Under the pieces are notes generated by a model. It was given only the letters and a program-made list of their open reading frames with translations. It was not told the DNA's origin and searched no databases. This document shows positions 11,060-24,680 of a stretch of 64,000 bases of DNA, in pieces. A program made the position numbers and the translations under genes. How positions within the stretch are numbered: position 1 is the stretch's first letter; the number at the start of each line of letters is the position of its first letter. Where the stretch lies: positions 6,519,434 to 6,583,433 of the forward strand of contig JAVHZZ010000008.1 in assembly GCA_036250195.1 (NCBI GenBank). Direction: 5' to 3'. This DNA is from Mixophyes australis. Its lineage: Eukaryota; Chordata; Amphibia; Anura; Limnodynastidae.

Positions 11060-13060
11060 CGAGAGAGTGTCTAGTCAGTAAATCCTCATGGCTTTATTCT
11101 GAAATAACTATCTATACAAATCCCCTCCCCGCACACTACTTATGGGATGGTATATGCTTTTATGATGGGCATTACAAGTTTTCAGGTCTCTGATAATAAT
11201 AGTACTGCAATGTTCAAGCATCACTTTCTGAAGGGTTTCTAAATCGTCCTGATGTGGAGTATAACTAGTGTTTCACACCTGTGCGACAGTTGATGAAGTC
11301 TTTGATTCTAAACTTTTAGATCCATTTACATTTTGAAACTACTTTGAGGACTCTATGCATTAACAAGAGTCTGAGTGTTCACATTGGAGTGTTCCCAAAA
11401 CCCTAGCCAAGTTCCAGAAACACAACTTTTAATTTATTCTGGACCATTAGGTCTTTTAAATTCCAGACTCTCAATGCTACCATACTTGTATAACTTATAA
11501 CAAATGTGTCTAGTACGAGATCAAGTGATAGGCAATGTTATTCACTCTGTAAAATCAGGAATATTTGATTTCATTGTGTTGAATATTTTATATAACTTCA
11601 ACAACCTGTGATTACTCCTGTTTTACATTACTCTTATTTACCCACTTCATGTCCCTCTACTTTACCAGAGTTTTGCCTGGCCTTTCGAAACAATCTACAA
11701 CTATAATATCTTCTTTTCTGCAAGATCTTTTTGTAGTGTCTGAAAATTGTCATCAGAAAAACAGTTACAATTCTTGGCATACAGAAGTTTATTGCATTCC
11801 ATCTGGTTTCTGAAGGAGCCGGTACTTATTACGTCTTCACTGATGGTAATCTGAATGTCCAAAAGCACAGCCTGGGCACTACTAATATGGTGAGATAATT
11901 TGATGATAAGATGATTGTCATTGTGCTGTGAGATCAAATGTTTATGACTATAACATGGTCCCTCCCAAACTAGGGAAATGTCATCAACGAATCGAGTCCA
12001 TAGGACCACACACCAGAAACTCATGCTTCCCGATTGCCTCCTGTTGCTCCAACAAGCTAAGATGCCTAAGTAGGACTTAAATTAGCCCCCATGGCCATGC
12101 CTCCCTTGTCTGACAATAAACTTTGCCATCAAACAGAAAATAGGTATTACCTAACACCAATTATAATATAATTTACATAAATTTAGTAGGAACATTAAAA
12201 CAGTTCCTTTAGTATGCAAAAAAAATGCTTGCAAGCTTTCAATATTCTCAAACAAACAAAACAGAACAGACTTACAACCACCATATTAGCAGAAGCGCCT
12301 TGACGGTGGCAGGTGGCTTACCATGAATTTGTAAATACATGCAACTGAGAATTCTACATATTTTGTACAAATAGAAATAGCAGCTCCTTTGCAGGTTATA
12401 GCAGTGTGCTGGGGGATTTTTCTCTGCAAGCTTTCGATCATTCCTGATGAGATTTGGAGGTATAAAATAACTCACAATCTAGCATAACCAATTAGGAGCT
12501 ACGAGACATGTCCACCCCTTCAAGTCACCTGAGATTATCTCCTGTATCCTGAAGGTACAACTAGAAACTTGATACAAAAAGGACGTAAAATGTAATCAAC
12601 ATCACCTTAAACCTTCTGTCACCCCAAGGTCAGATACTACAAGTGTGTATCTTGGAAACTAATTACAATGTCAGAATAATATTATTGTAGCATGCATGCA
12701 TTCATATTCATCAATATTGCATAGCTCAGTATAGAAGGATGTTTATATTTTGCTAAAGTTCTTTGCAGGGGTCAGAATGGAGGTGAAAGTAGCAGTTAAT
12801 CAGCCACGTACAAGCTATGATCCATTAGTACCATATTGCCACCCTTGTCTGAGGGTGTAATGATAATTTTGGGATGTGATTGGAGATCTCAGAGGGCTTT
12901 CCTTTCATTCCTCCCCACCATTAAATTATCTATTCTTCTACACCAGAAATGTATCTGTTTAATGTCAGTTTTGCAACTTTTTCTACTGTTTGAAACAAAG
13001 TTCCAGTGTAATCAACATCTGCGAACGACAATCTGTCTCTAAGCTTAGTTTTATCACATT
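11060..13060 (-). mobile_element. Penelope-like element, decayed reverse transcriptase
   Basis: On the minus strand, pieces of a Penelope-like protein appear in order: SDKGGNMVLMDHSLYV (12852 downward), then GMAMGANLSPT (12101-12069), then WTRFVDDISLVW with the FVDD catalytic motif (12003-11970), LLDIQITISEDVISTG, and, further downstream, DFINCRTG (11303-11280), the motif before the GIY-YIG endonuclease. Frames shift and stops interrupt it: the AMGA motif is followed by two stops and a different frame from the DD motif. Spacing between SDKGG and AMGA (about 730 bp) fits a full-length palm, but motifs between could not be read. It is inactive. It lies in the intron after exon 6, in the same orientation as DAB1. 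Confidence 0.8.
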
Positions 13061-14812
13061 GTTATTCTTTTCATCTCAGGCTGAAAACTCTTTTTTCAAC
13101 AGTAAAAAAAATGGCTTAAAAATCAGCAGCATCATTAAAACATGTTTTGAATATCTACCGGTGACAAAATCACCCACGAATTCACCGTTTATAAAATGCC
13201 CTGGGTCATTTTTAAATAGCAATTAATGTGAATACCTAGAGGATATGTGCCGAAGACACAATTACCTTGTTACACGCGCCAGGTGTGTGTTAACCAGGCA
13301 GTATTTTGTTAAGTGTCTCTTTTGCATTTGCATCATAATTTAAATCGCATACGGCAAAGCAAATTTTGTCATGTAAGTGAAACGATCCAAGCCAGGAACT
13401 ATACATAATCCACATCTGTTATCAGCTAATTAGGGTCTTTCTGTGAGACGTACAACAAGGGCTGTTCTATCCCCAGACAATTCAGCCTGCCTATGTCAGT
13501 TAAAATGGAAATGGGGGCGCAGAAAATGTAATATTTTAAGAATAAGGTGTTACAAATAAAAACGAACTTTCGGAATTAATGCTAAACAGTGATATGATAT
13601 ATCCTGGAACAGGCTTAGACAAGCTATGGTTGTCCAGCTGCTATAGAACTACATGTATCAGCATGCCGTATATAGAAAGCCTGTGTCCCTGTTTGATGTA
13701 TGCTCTTTCCTCCCCACTGTCCAGCTTTGCAGAGCACGGTGACGCCTTACAAATCAACGACAATAATATTAATATAATAATAATAATAATGTGTATTTGC
13801 ATGATGATGAAATGTGGACATTTGGTAGAAATTATGCACTGTGCATCCATATATTTACCTGCAAATTACCCTTATTGAATCTGATTTTCGCTTAATAGAG
13901 CAAAGAATAAAATATACAGAATGATTCTGTCTGTCTTGTTATCACCATGGTAAATATTTAAAAACCTAAACAAGGAGCAATAAACTGGAGATGCTTTATC
14001 ACCCTCTCCAAATCTCTGGGGAAGAGTATTCTGAGAAGCAGTATTGTTACACTGTGACGCCTGTTATTCGTTCCTCTGAATGTGTCCTATTGAATACCAG
14101 ATTCAATAGTACACAACACATCCTATTTGGCACGGTTAGTCTTGCAAAATCATATACTACCATGATAACCATTCATCTTATCTATAATTACTGTGTATCA
14201 TCCTAATGTTTACATTGCATCAATTAAGATGGGAAAAAAACTATTTACATGTTTTTATAATGAGAAACAGCAATTACAGTATAGTCAGCAAAATGTGTTT
14301 TGTACCTTTTCCCATAGCTAGACTTAATTTTATATTGTAAAATCAGTACTTTGATTATTATAATTATATTCCCATAAAATGTACCGTTAATTTCTAATTT
14401 CCATGTGTGATGTTTTCTTTGCAGCCAATCAAATACTTAAATTTAATCTGAATGTTACAGTGATTCTTTCTAAAGAGACTGAGTTTAGCGTTTTGTGCTA
14501 CATAATGTTTTAAAACTGTAAAAATTAAAATCGTCATCAATATTTCCAGATATTTCTAGATCAGTTATATTTACAGCAATAGTGTCCTTGAGACCTCTCG
14601 TATTTGAAAGGCAAAACAAGAGGTGAATAAGATACGTTGTTCTCAACAAGTTGAATAAAATGACAAGGATTGATCACCAAAATCATTGTTTATTTAACTT
14701 AACTGTGTTTTCGTTTGATTAAAAATGCACAGTTTTGTATTATAATAAATTAATATAGATCATTCTATTATCTATGCTGTTTCTCCTCTTTATTATATTG
14801 GCTTGTAGTATC
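13061..14812. other. Intron, no gene seen
   Basis: AT-rich and apparently unique. A short AAT-repeat (about 13766-13790) is the only simple repeat. None of the open frames shows a recognisable domain. Confidence 0.45.
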
Positions 14813-15130
14813 TTATATATAAAATTCATTGGCCTGTTTGTTTGGCTGTCCGGTTATGCATTTGGACATCACTGCACTGATTGGGATGAAACCAACGCTA
14901 GTTGGTCCAGTTGAATCCTGGGCTGGTTTTAGGGGGGTTGGGGTCCCTGTCGGACCTCCCGTTGGTGTACGCTGGGCAGAACTTTGACCCAGGGAGCCTG
15001 TTCTGAGCCGTCCACTGGATGTATTTGGATAGCATGTAGTATAAAAATAAAAATGACACTGGGCAGCCTCCTCATGGGTGTGTTGGAAGAGCTGATAATT
15101 ATTTTTAAAAGGATGAGTCACATCCAACTC
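14813..15130. repeat. Dispersed repeat of uncertain class, possibly Helitron-related
   Basis: Begins TATATATAAAATTCATTGGC and runs through TGTTTGTTTGGCTGTCCG and GATTGGGATGAAACCAACG. This 'TTTGTTTGTCTGTCCG ... CCGATTGGGATGAAA' pattern is familiar from a dispersed vertebrate repeat that I associate, without certainty, with Helitron-type elements. The minus-strand open frame of 104 codons is a by-product. Confidence 0.4.
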
Positions 15131-16533
15131 ATTGATAGCTTAATACACAGCAAGTGTTTTATAAGCAGCAGTGGTGATGCTGTTACTGCTTTAATGGTTT
15201 AGTCGTGGACTAAATACTCTCTACAGACCTACTATCATCACCATTTTTTATATATATCTCCAATAGAAAAGGATCTACAGACTAATACTTAATATAAATC
15301 TAAACTTTTCTAATGAACAAAATTGGAAAGTTTAAGTTAAAATATATATACATAACTCCTTTCATCGATACTATTGTAACATAATCATCTGTATGATTTA
15401 ATGCTGATCTCCGACACACTTACATAAGCCTTGTCCTTATTGGCATTTTGGAGAGCTATAAAATCTGGGTGTAATAGAAAATAAAAAACGTAGTAATATT
15501 TACTTTTGGTGCTGAAATAAAAGTAGGTTTGTGCTAATAAAGGAAGAGGGGAACGTGGGAAATACTACAGAGTGACAAGATATTTTAAGATTTAAACTGA
15601 TTAAAGAGATTGCATCCTGCTACAGCTGTTTAAAAAGTAATGGCAGCATTTCTTACCTGAAGGTTATTTACAAAGAAACAAAATTGCGATCTGCATTTGC
15701 ATCTTGTGACCACAGGGAGGCGATATCTTCTTCTCTTGAGAGTGTGGCTCTGTGCTGTGACATCACAGCCCAGACCTGTACTCCAAGCCCATTATCAACA
15801 TCGAGGAGCAGCGGCAGGGGCACACCTAGACTTTATGTTTAGGGGGCGTGATTTTGCATAATCACGCCCCCTCCTTTACTCTGATTGGCTGGCCCGCGTT
15901 TAGCCCCACCTTCTGCTCGCGACTGGCCCTGCCCCCTGCCGTTTTGATCGGTGGCTGGGACCTATTTTAAAGGTAGGCTTTCTGCTGCTAGGGGGAACAA
16001 ATGCCCCGATCGCCCCCACCTGGATCTGCCACTGAGCAGTGGCCGGGCAACTTCACCGCTATGAAGCTGCTGGTTGCTGCCTTCCCCTTGCCAGCGGCCG
16101 ACTCATAGTGAAGGGGGTGCGATGGTGAAGATAAAGACTCTCGGATTTTCGGTTTTGTGGGGATTTTTATTGGAGATGAGGTGGTGGCATGAATTTTGTA
16201 CCAACCAGACGCTTCCGACGCATGCATCCATTTATATTCACACAAATATCCATGTATTAAAAATATCCAAACAAGCAAAAGTGCCGCATGCAACTAGTCC
16301 TGACGTCCTCTCACTCATGATTAATTTAAGACAGAAATGAGGCGTGGATCAGCACTGTTGTAGGAGAAAATGTTATGCGCTGAATTCAGTGATGATGGTG
16401 GTAATGAAATAAAAATAGGCAGGATTGTCATATGATACTTTTAATCTTTAAACTATGCGCATTTCCAGCCAGATAGCCAATCCCACAGAAATAGGCCCAG
16501 AGTGGTTTTACGGGTGCAGAATTGGGACACAGA
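15131..16533. other. Intron with GC-rich repeat fragment
   Basis: 15810-16045 is GC-rich repeat material containing a hairpin, GGGGGCGTGAT (15842-15852) and its complement (15861-15871). The rest is AT-rich intron. Confidence 0.5.
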
Positions 16534-16808
16534 GGGCCTAATGAAAAGGAGTACATTTTCGCCTGGACAAAACCATGTTACAATGCAAAGGGTTCAAATT
16601 AGTTTATTATTTTGCACATAAGATAAATACCGGCTGCTTTTTCATGCAGCACACAAATACTTGATAGCTTTATTATTACACTGAAATTGGATCTAGGACA
16701 TGCCCTACCCCAACTAAAAATCCCCATCACCTTCCAATGTATCATGGTTTTGCCAAGGTGCAAAGTTACTCCTTTATTTTGATTTACTTTCCTTATTAAA
16801 TCAGGCCC
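16534..16808. mobile_element. Non-autonomous element, GGG-terminus family D
   Basis: Left end GGGCCTAATGAAAAGG, right end TTATTAAATCAGGCCC. The inverted arms carry ACAAAACCATGTTACAATGC and its partner CATGGTTTTGCCAAGGTGC. A half copy lies at 44669-44797 and a fragment at 4328. Flanks are AGA and AAA, a partial 3-bp duplication. Confidence 0.75.
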
Positions 16809-17949
16809 AAAATGTTCACCTATGTGATGATAAATTGGTGCATTTACGCAAATAGAAATATATTGCAGTGGAATATTTTTTGCATGTTCATAAATGACCC
16901 TTTCTGTATCTATTGTGAATAATCCATTGAATGTTTTTCTTTTATATTCACAATAAGAGCAATAAAGAGGTGATTTTTCTGATCAGCACTTTTAAAAAAA
17001 TATTATAACAATATGTAAAATTCTCTCGAATATTACACAATGATTAGTTCTATACACAGCAAGTAGTTATATAAAACAAGTTGCGAACATTTTTATTTTC
17101 AATGTAAAAGTTTTGCCATCTGGGTTATTATATAAATGCATACAATATTTAAAGTGTCTCAGTCACCCACATAGAGTGGAGGCAGCCATTTGTGGGCTGG
17201 ATCATTGGAATGCAGCCAATCAATTCACTAGGCTGAGCCATGAGGCTCCTAATCAACAAGGCAAGAGGTACACGGATGCCACAAATGGCTGCCTTTACTA
17301 TGTTTATGTGATGAGTGCACTTTACCAAACCCAACTGGAGAAACAACACAATACTTGTTGTTTTTTTTTGCATACATTTGTACAGCTATTTCAATTTATT
17401 CTGTTATAAAAACGAAAGTTAGAGATGAACAAAGTGCCCACAAATGACATCACAGATACATTCATTCCAAACTCACTTGGAGTCTATTCGAACAGTGGAA
17501 AACATTTGGCCGCTAGAACGACAATGTCCAATTCCCCCCCCTCCATAGATACCTGGTATATGCTTTCTTCATTGTCTGGATCACGTATGGACTCATGGCC
17601 AGCTTCAAACACTATGTACTACAGTCCCACAAAGCAGAGAGAGCAGAAACGACAGCAGGAAAAACAGAGAAGATGGAAATTCAGATTTAAAGTCGAGAAA
17701 GCAGCAAATGCCAGAATTTCAAAAGCTCACAGATAGCTGGTTATGTACCTCTGGGTGTTATCTAAAGGCCGTGTGACAAAACCCTTGGTCTAAACACATG
17801 AATAAAATTACTAGAAGATTAAAGTTAAATGCAACATTTTCAACACAATCAGTATCTTTAGGGACAGTTTATGAACAGAGTGATCTAGGCCAGAGGGGTA
17901 GAGCTTGCTACTCCACACAGCTTCCCAGAATCCCTTTCTCTTGTCCCCT
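16809..17949. other. Intron with small palindromic repeat
   Basis: 17150-17300 contains the inverted pair GGCAGCCATTTGTGG and CCACAAATGGCTGCC about 80 bp apart, a probable MITE remnant. Nothing else beyond AT-rich intron. Confidence 0.5.
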
Positions 17950-18059
17950 GATTGTCAGCTAATGCAATTTGTTCTTTTACGATTCTACACTTTCTGGGGT
18001 GCCAGAATAGCAGCACACTAACACCTGAGATCTCCAGTCTAATAAAATATTTACAAAAG

Positions 18060-18785
18060 GGGTTTCCTACTCTGGAACAAATCCTCCACTTCAATACATG
18101 TTCCTCTAAGTTAGTGATATGGATAGGACACTGTTCCCATGTATTACCGCGTCCATCCATAGCATTCACTGTGTTATGGATGGAAGGTGTGTGAACACAG
18201 CACCTAATTTGTCTGGACATTATGGTGTCTGTTCCAGGGCTCCCTGCTGCTACAGATAAACATGTGAGGGAGAATGTGGCATGTACCAGGCTGACTGACA
18301 TAAAGCCATTGCATGGATGGCTATCCAGGGGGTCTGCCTCTCAGGACATTCATGCACTCCCGGAACCTGTGCAGATATGTTCACAGCCCCAGGTGCTTTG
18401 TCTGCAGGGAAACAGCTCGGCATATTTTTGGGGACTGCCCCACTGCACAGGCACTGTTGGATGCCTTGGAACATGAACATAAGGACAGTGTGCCCAGAAC
18501 TTGCTTTTCATACCATTTATGGATTATTTCCTGGGACCCACATCATTGGGGCAATCCAGGAGGCTTGGCGCCTTATGAACTGTTTAAGGACGCTATGTGG
18601 CTTGCCAGGAATCGCCTCATTTTGAAAAGGAAGAAGATGACCATCTAGGACTGGTTCAGGCTGATCCACAGTCTGCTGAGAGACTAGAATACTATATAGA
18701 ATCCTCAGGAAGAGGACGATGATTTTGTCTCCTTCTCCCCATTCTCCCCTCCATGTGTCTGTCCTTCAATAAAGCTTCGGGCCAT
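18060..18785 (+). mobile_element. Tx1-like LINE, 3' end of ORF2, frameshifted
   Basis: Three frames together spell the C-terminal end of an L1-Tx1 type reverse transcriptase. KAIAWMAIQG is followed by a shift to LPLRTFMHSRNLC and a zinc-binding motif CFVCRETARHIFGDCP, then FSYH. A shift gives YGLFPGTHIIGAIQEAWRLM, and a further shift gives FKDAMWLARNRLILKR and FRLIHSLLRD after an in-frame TAG. The CxxC...H...C pattern and the closing WLARNRLILKR are typical of Tx1-like LINEs in frogs. It ends in a region with AATAAAG (18769). The 111-codon frame starting at 18313 is therefore a LINE remnant, not a host gene. The upstream boundary is uncertain. Confidence 0.75.
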
Positions 18786-18789
18786 TGAT

Positions 18790-18806
18790 CCCCCCCCCCC
18801 CCCCCC
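18790..18806. repeat. Poly-C run (17 C)
   Basis: Uninterrupted C17 directly after the Tx1-like LINE end. Such runs are prone to length error in assemblies. Confidence 0.9.
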
Positions 18807-20199
18807 AAGTGATGCAAGGTTGGTGCAGTACCTGATGTATAGTGTAGAATGTCATAACTTGTACCGTATGTCTTGTAATGTATTAGAAAGTATGTCTGAT
18901 TATGTTTCACTGTGTATTCTGCTTACAGCTTCGCTACGACGCACTATACTTGAATGTAATGTATTATATATGTTTTTTGTACTTTTATACAAAATAAAGA
19001 TACTTTTTCAATCAGAAAAACATGTCCTATCGGTTCCTACTGCCTGTAAACTTCCTGGAGCTGCCAGTTTACGGAACATATTAAAGCTCCCTCAAGACTT
19101 CCACCAAATTACCCCTGTAGGGGTGCATCTACTAGAATGGGGACATTCTTTTTAAAATGGAATCTAGAAATAATTGATTATTTTATTTTCATTGTTTTCA
19201 AGCTCAATAGATACATTCAATCAATATCTTCCAAAAGTAAACATGCGTAATGTTAAAATGTAATGTCTTTATTCCAAATGGCTGTTAATTGTGCCCAAGC
19301 AGTCTGACACGGTAATAGCACCGTGTAATTATGGTGGATTCCTCCAAATAATTGTTTCGCTGCTTATTTTAAAAGTCTAACAATCCAATTTACCTTTTAC
19401 ATGTAGCTCATTTACTAACATAATCTCTCTGTTTTTTTCTTGTTGTCACGAGCCCTGACTTTACTAGATTAGAACATGCTAGACTGATGCACAGAATGTG
19501 ACATTGATGCTTTTGTATAATGATTTAAATTAACTTATTGCCACTGTGTCACTTGCACTTGATCTAGATAATCTGATTTGGCTCACTGATCTTATTAATT
19601 CTGGATTAATACTAAAACAATGTGACTGCTGCTGGGGTACCGTGTGCTTCATACAGCGAAAAAAACTGAACTGTGCGGTGTGACTACAAAGAAGAACCAC
19701 AGGCACCGAGTGAGACAGCTTATTATTTCCTCTGCATTTAGTGGAACTGATTGATGTATATTGTAACATTCTTTGTTACCTACATGAATATATGTAAATG
19801 GTGCAGGAGTTGTATTGTTTGCATATAATGTTGCATTTATTTAATTTTAATCATTCCCAGACCAGCATTTGGCCTTGAAATCTCATAGTATATGATAATA
19901 ATTCAACTATCTACTTTCTATGATATTCTATATGTAAAATAACACTGGAATCTATTCATAGACACCATTTACGTCAAGGTTAAATATATACACATTACAA
20001 TAATGTTAAACAATTTATTATTAATTATAAATTAACTATTTGTAGTTGGGGAGAGTAGCAATTATGTATCCAGTTAACTTAGAAATAAGCAAACTTAACT
20101 GTGTTCTTCCTGTTTGCATTTAGTTTCTACCAGGTACTTGGGAAAGCGAGTTGTTGAAATTCTATATATCCATATATAATTTATGTCAGCACAGCTTAC
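18807..20199. other. Intron adjoining DAB1 exon 6, no other gene seen
   Basis: AT-rich intron downstream of exon 6 on the DAB1 strand. No further DAB1 exon was recognised. 19530-19769 has an open frame without recognisable similarity. Confidence 0.5.
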
Positions 20200-20238
20200 C
20201 TGGTAAACAGGATCTTCTAAATCTTCTTCCAATATTGT
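20200..20238 (-). CDS. DAB1: DAB1 coding micro-exon 6: Y198 equivalent
   Basis: A 39-nt exon, 13 codons, phase 0, encoding TILEEDLEDPVYQ (mouse residues 187-199, one V to L change). Its last Tyr matches mouse Y198, one of the sites phosphorylated after Reelin binds. The acceptor is GGTTCAG|ACA and the donor CAG|GTAAGC. It sits 757 bp from exon 5. Because the exon and its neighbours are all phase 0, skipping it would keep the frame but remove the Y198 site and the acidic stretch. It is too short to stand out by ORF length; the call rests on sequence identity, splice signals and order relative to the other DAB1 exons. The following exon, expected to encode the tyrosines equivalent to Y200, Y220 and Y232, was not recognised in the remaining 20.2 kb. 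Confidence 0.96.
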
Positions 20239-22623
<2,385 letters not shown>

Positions 22624-23441
22624 CTAAAAAATAAATTAAACAATATATGCCTACATTATTATTTTGGCAGTACAACAAATATTAGTGTCACCTGTCTTGA
22701 AAACACCAAATAAAAGGTCAGTTCTATTGGAAAAAGATTATTCACTTTTTCTAAGCAGATTACAGTAACCCACAACAACCAATCAGACGCTAGTTTTCAT
22801 TAACCTACTGTACACTGGTTCGATCAGCTAATTGCTGATTGCTTATTGCATAGTAAAGATTTGCATTTCCATTAATATTTACCCTATTGTGAATAGAATA
22901 AATACACTAGAAATGAACATAAATCATTCTTAACGATAGATCTTTTTATTTTCTTCTCAAAGTTAATATGACAAGAGCTCCCTTTTTCTAATCTGCTAGA
23001 TTAGCTGCTCAATCTCTCTTCTCTGTTCCATATAACTGGCAGAGTAACAAGGCGGAGGAGATAGTTACAATGTAAATACACGCTAAAGAAAAAAAAAATG
23101 GAACATAAATTTAGGGTTGATCCATTAGTTCAATATGTAGTTAATTTCCAAATTCATGGTATTCACATCAACAATAAGATTATTTCAAGAATGATTGCTG
23201 ACGGTATCTCATCATTTTATTTTTGAGCAAGAACTACACCCAGTTGTAGTAAAACAGTGAAAGGATTATAGTATGTAGATGTTTGACACTCTCCTTTAAG
23301 CACTGAAAGCAATAATATAAATATCTGTATTGTAAAAGTTTCAGTTATTAGCGATACAGTTAAAAGAACAGATTAGTCCGAAGTGAAATAAAGACATGTT
23401 AAGCAGCTGAAATATTTGAATGAAGTCACAAATATTTAAAC

Positions 23442-23481
<40 letters not shown>

Positions 23482-24075
23482 TTTTAAGGTGCCAGACAGT
23501 GGAAAATTAGATAAAAGGATACATAATGTAGGAAAAATAAATAAAAAATGAAAAACAAGAGTAATAGGTTTACATTGTAACAAGTTAGAGCATGTATTTC
23601 ATTTACCACTCCATGAAACCACCTTCTCAATGATACCTTAATGATAAATGATAATCCCTGGCAGAACAATCAGGGTACACGATTCTGACGTTTGTAGACA
23701 TAGAGAACATCTTGGTTATAGTGCATGACTTTCAAGATATTATCCAAATAACACGGAAGGAATCTGCAAACTACAATTATTCCCTTAATTCTTACCCACA
23801 AAATGCTCATTGATTGACTTAATTTAGAAGTGTGGCTACTATAGTTTGACAAGTGCTAGTGAGCCACAGGTTTCTGACCCCTGATATACAGCCACAATGA
23901 TCCAACACAATGGAAATATAATGACTCTTGTCCTCTGAAGGGTAAAATGCTACAATTCATCCCAACCAATGAGGTATTGGCTTTGATCAGTGTAGTGCAA
24001 GTCTGACTAATGAAAGCACGTTTCTCATTGGTTGTTATAGCGTCCTGTAATATTTGCTTTGTGTTAATGAATAAA
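22624..24075. other. DAB1 intron 3, proximal part
   Basis: Holds three items: a degenerate CCAAT palindrome at about 22750-22860; an (ATT)n tract at 23442-23480 followed by SINE-tail-like wording; and an inverted pair AACCAATGAG / CTCATTGGTT at 23950-24050. No exon. Confidence 0.55.
23442..23480. repeat. (TTA/ATT)n microsatellite
   Basis: Uninterrupted trinucleotide repeat of about 13 units in DAB1 intron 3. Confidence 0.95.
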
Positions 24076-24660
24076 CCTGTCGGACCTGATTCATTAAGGC
24101 ATATAAACGGCGAGTTTGGGTGTATAATCCGTCAGCACGGTGGCTCGGTGGTTAGCACTTCTGCCTCACAGAACTGGGGTTACGAGTTCGATTCCTGACC
24201 ATGGCCTTATCTGTGTGGAGTTTGTATGTTCTCTCCGTGTTTGCGTGGGTTTCTTCCCAAACTCCGAAAACATACTAATAGGTTAATCGTCTGCTATCAA
24301 ATTGACCCTAGTCTGTCTGTGTGTTAGGGAATTTAGACTGTAATCTCCATTGGGACTGATGTGAGTCCTCTGTACAGCGCTGCAGAATTAGTGGCGCTAT
24401 ATAAATAAACGAAGATGATGATAATCCGCACAATTACTCTGCCCATACCTAGAACCGGACTTCTGATTTTTTTGAGGGAACAGAACAGGTCGGGATGGCA
24501 CGTATGCCAGTAGTCAATGTACAGTACGGGCGAGCCAAGGTCAATCGCATGCAGCAGCATTCGATTCACGGTCTGGGAATCTCTAAGGTACGTGATCTTT
24601 CAGGCGCATCTCTTGCTCCAGCTACAGGTCTAGGCTAAGAGCTGACTACTAGTGATGACG
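24076..24660. mobile_element. GGG-family element E, interrupted by a SINE
   Basis: The left piece has CCTGATTCATTAAGG and GAGTTTGGGTG. After the SINE the sequence resumes with TACCTAGAACCGGACTTC. The complement of 45640-45758 carries the same order (GATTCATTAAG, AGTTTGGGT, AGAACCGG). So this is a copy of the element at 45358, opposite in orientation and split by the SINE at 24132-24420. The far right limit is approximate. Confidence 0.7.
24132..24420 (+). mobile_element. tRNA-derived SINE, full-length, with target duplication
   Basis: Head GCACGGTGGCTCGGTGGTTA, intact box B GAGTTCGATTCC, and tail TACAGCGCTGCAGAATTAG with GCGCTATATAAATA and a GATGATG end. Flanked by an exact 8-bp duplication ATAATCCG (24124-24131 and 24421-24428), showing insertion by LINE machinery into an older DNA transposon. 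Confidence 0.93.
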
Positions 24661-24680
24661 GCTGTGTATGTATTCTCAAA

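Noticed and set aside
11701..12024. Possible host gene of 107 codons on the minus strand.
   Set aside because: It contains the FVDD reverse-transcriptase motif, and flanking frames carry other Penelope-like motifs.
18313..18648. Possible host zinc-finger-like gene (CxxC...H...C).
   Set aside because: Adjacent frames continue the same protein, which matches the end of a Tx1-like LINE; it is a broken retroelement.
1..20199. DAB1 exon after Y198 (expected to carry further phosphorylation-site tyrosines).
   Set aside because: Candidate donors such as those near 164, 6393 and 15655 were read on the minus strand, and none is preceded by DAB1-like codons; the exon is probably outside the window.
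24132..24210. Functional tRNA gene from intact box B.
   Set aside because: It is the head of a SINE: the sequence continues into the shared SINE body and tail, and no tRNA cloverleaf can be completed.
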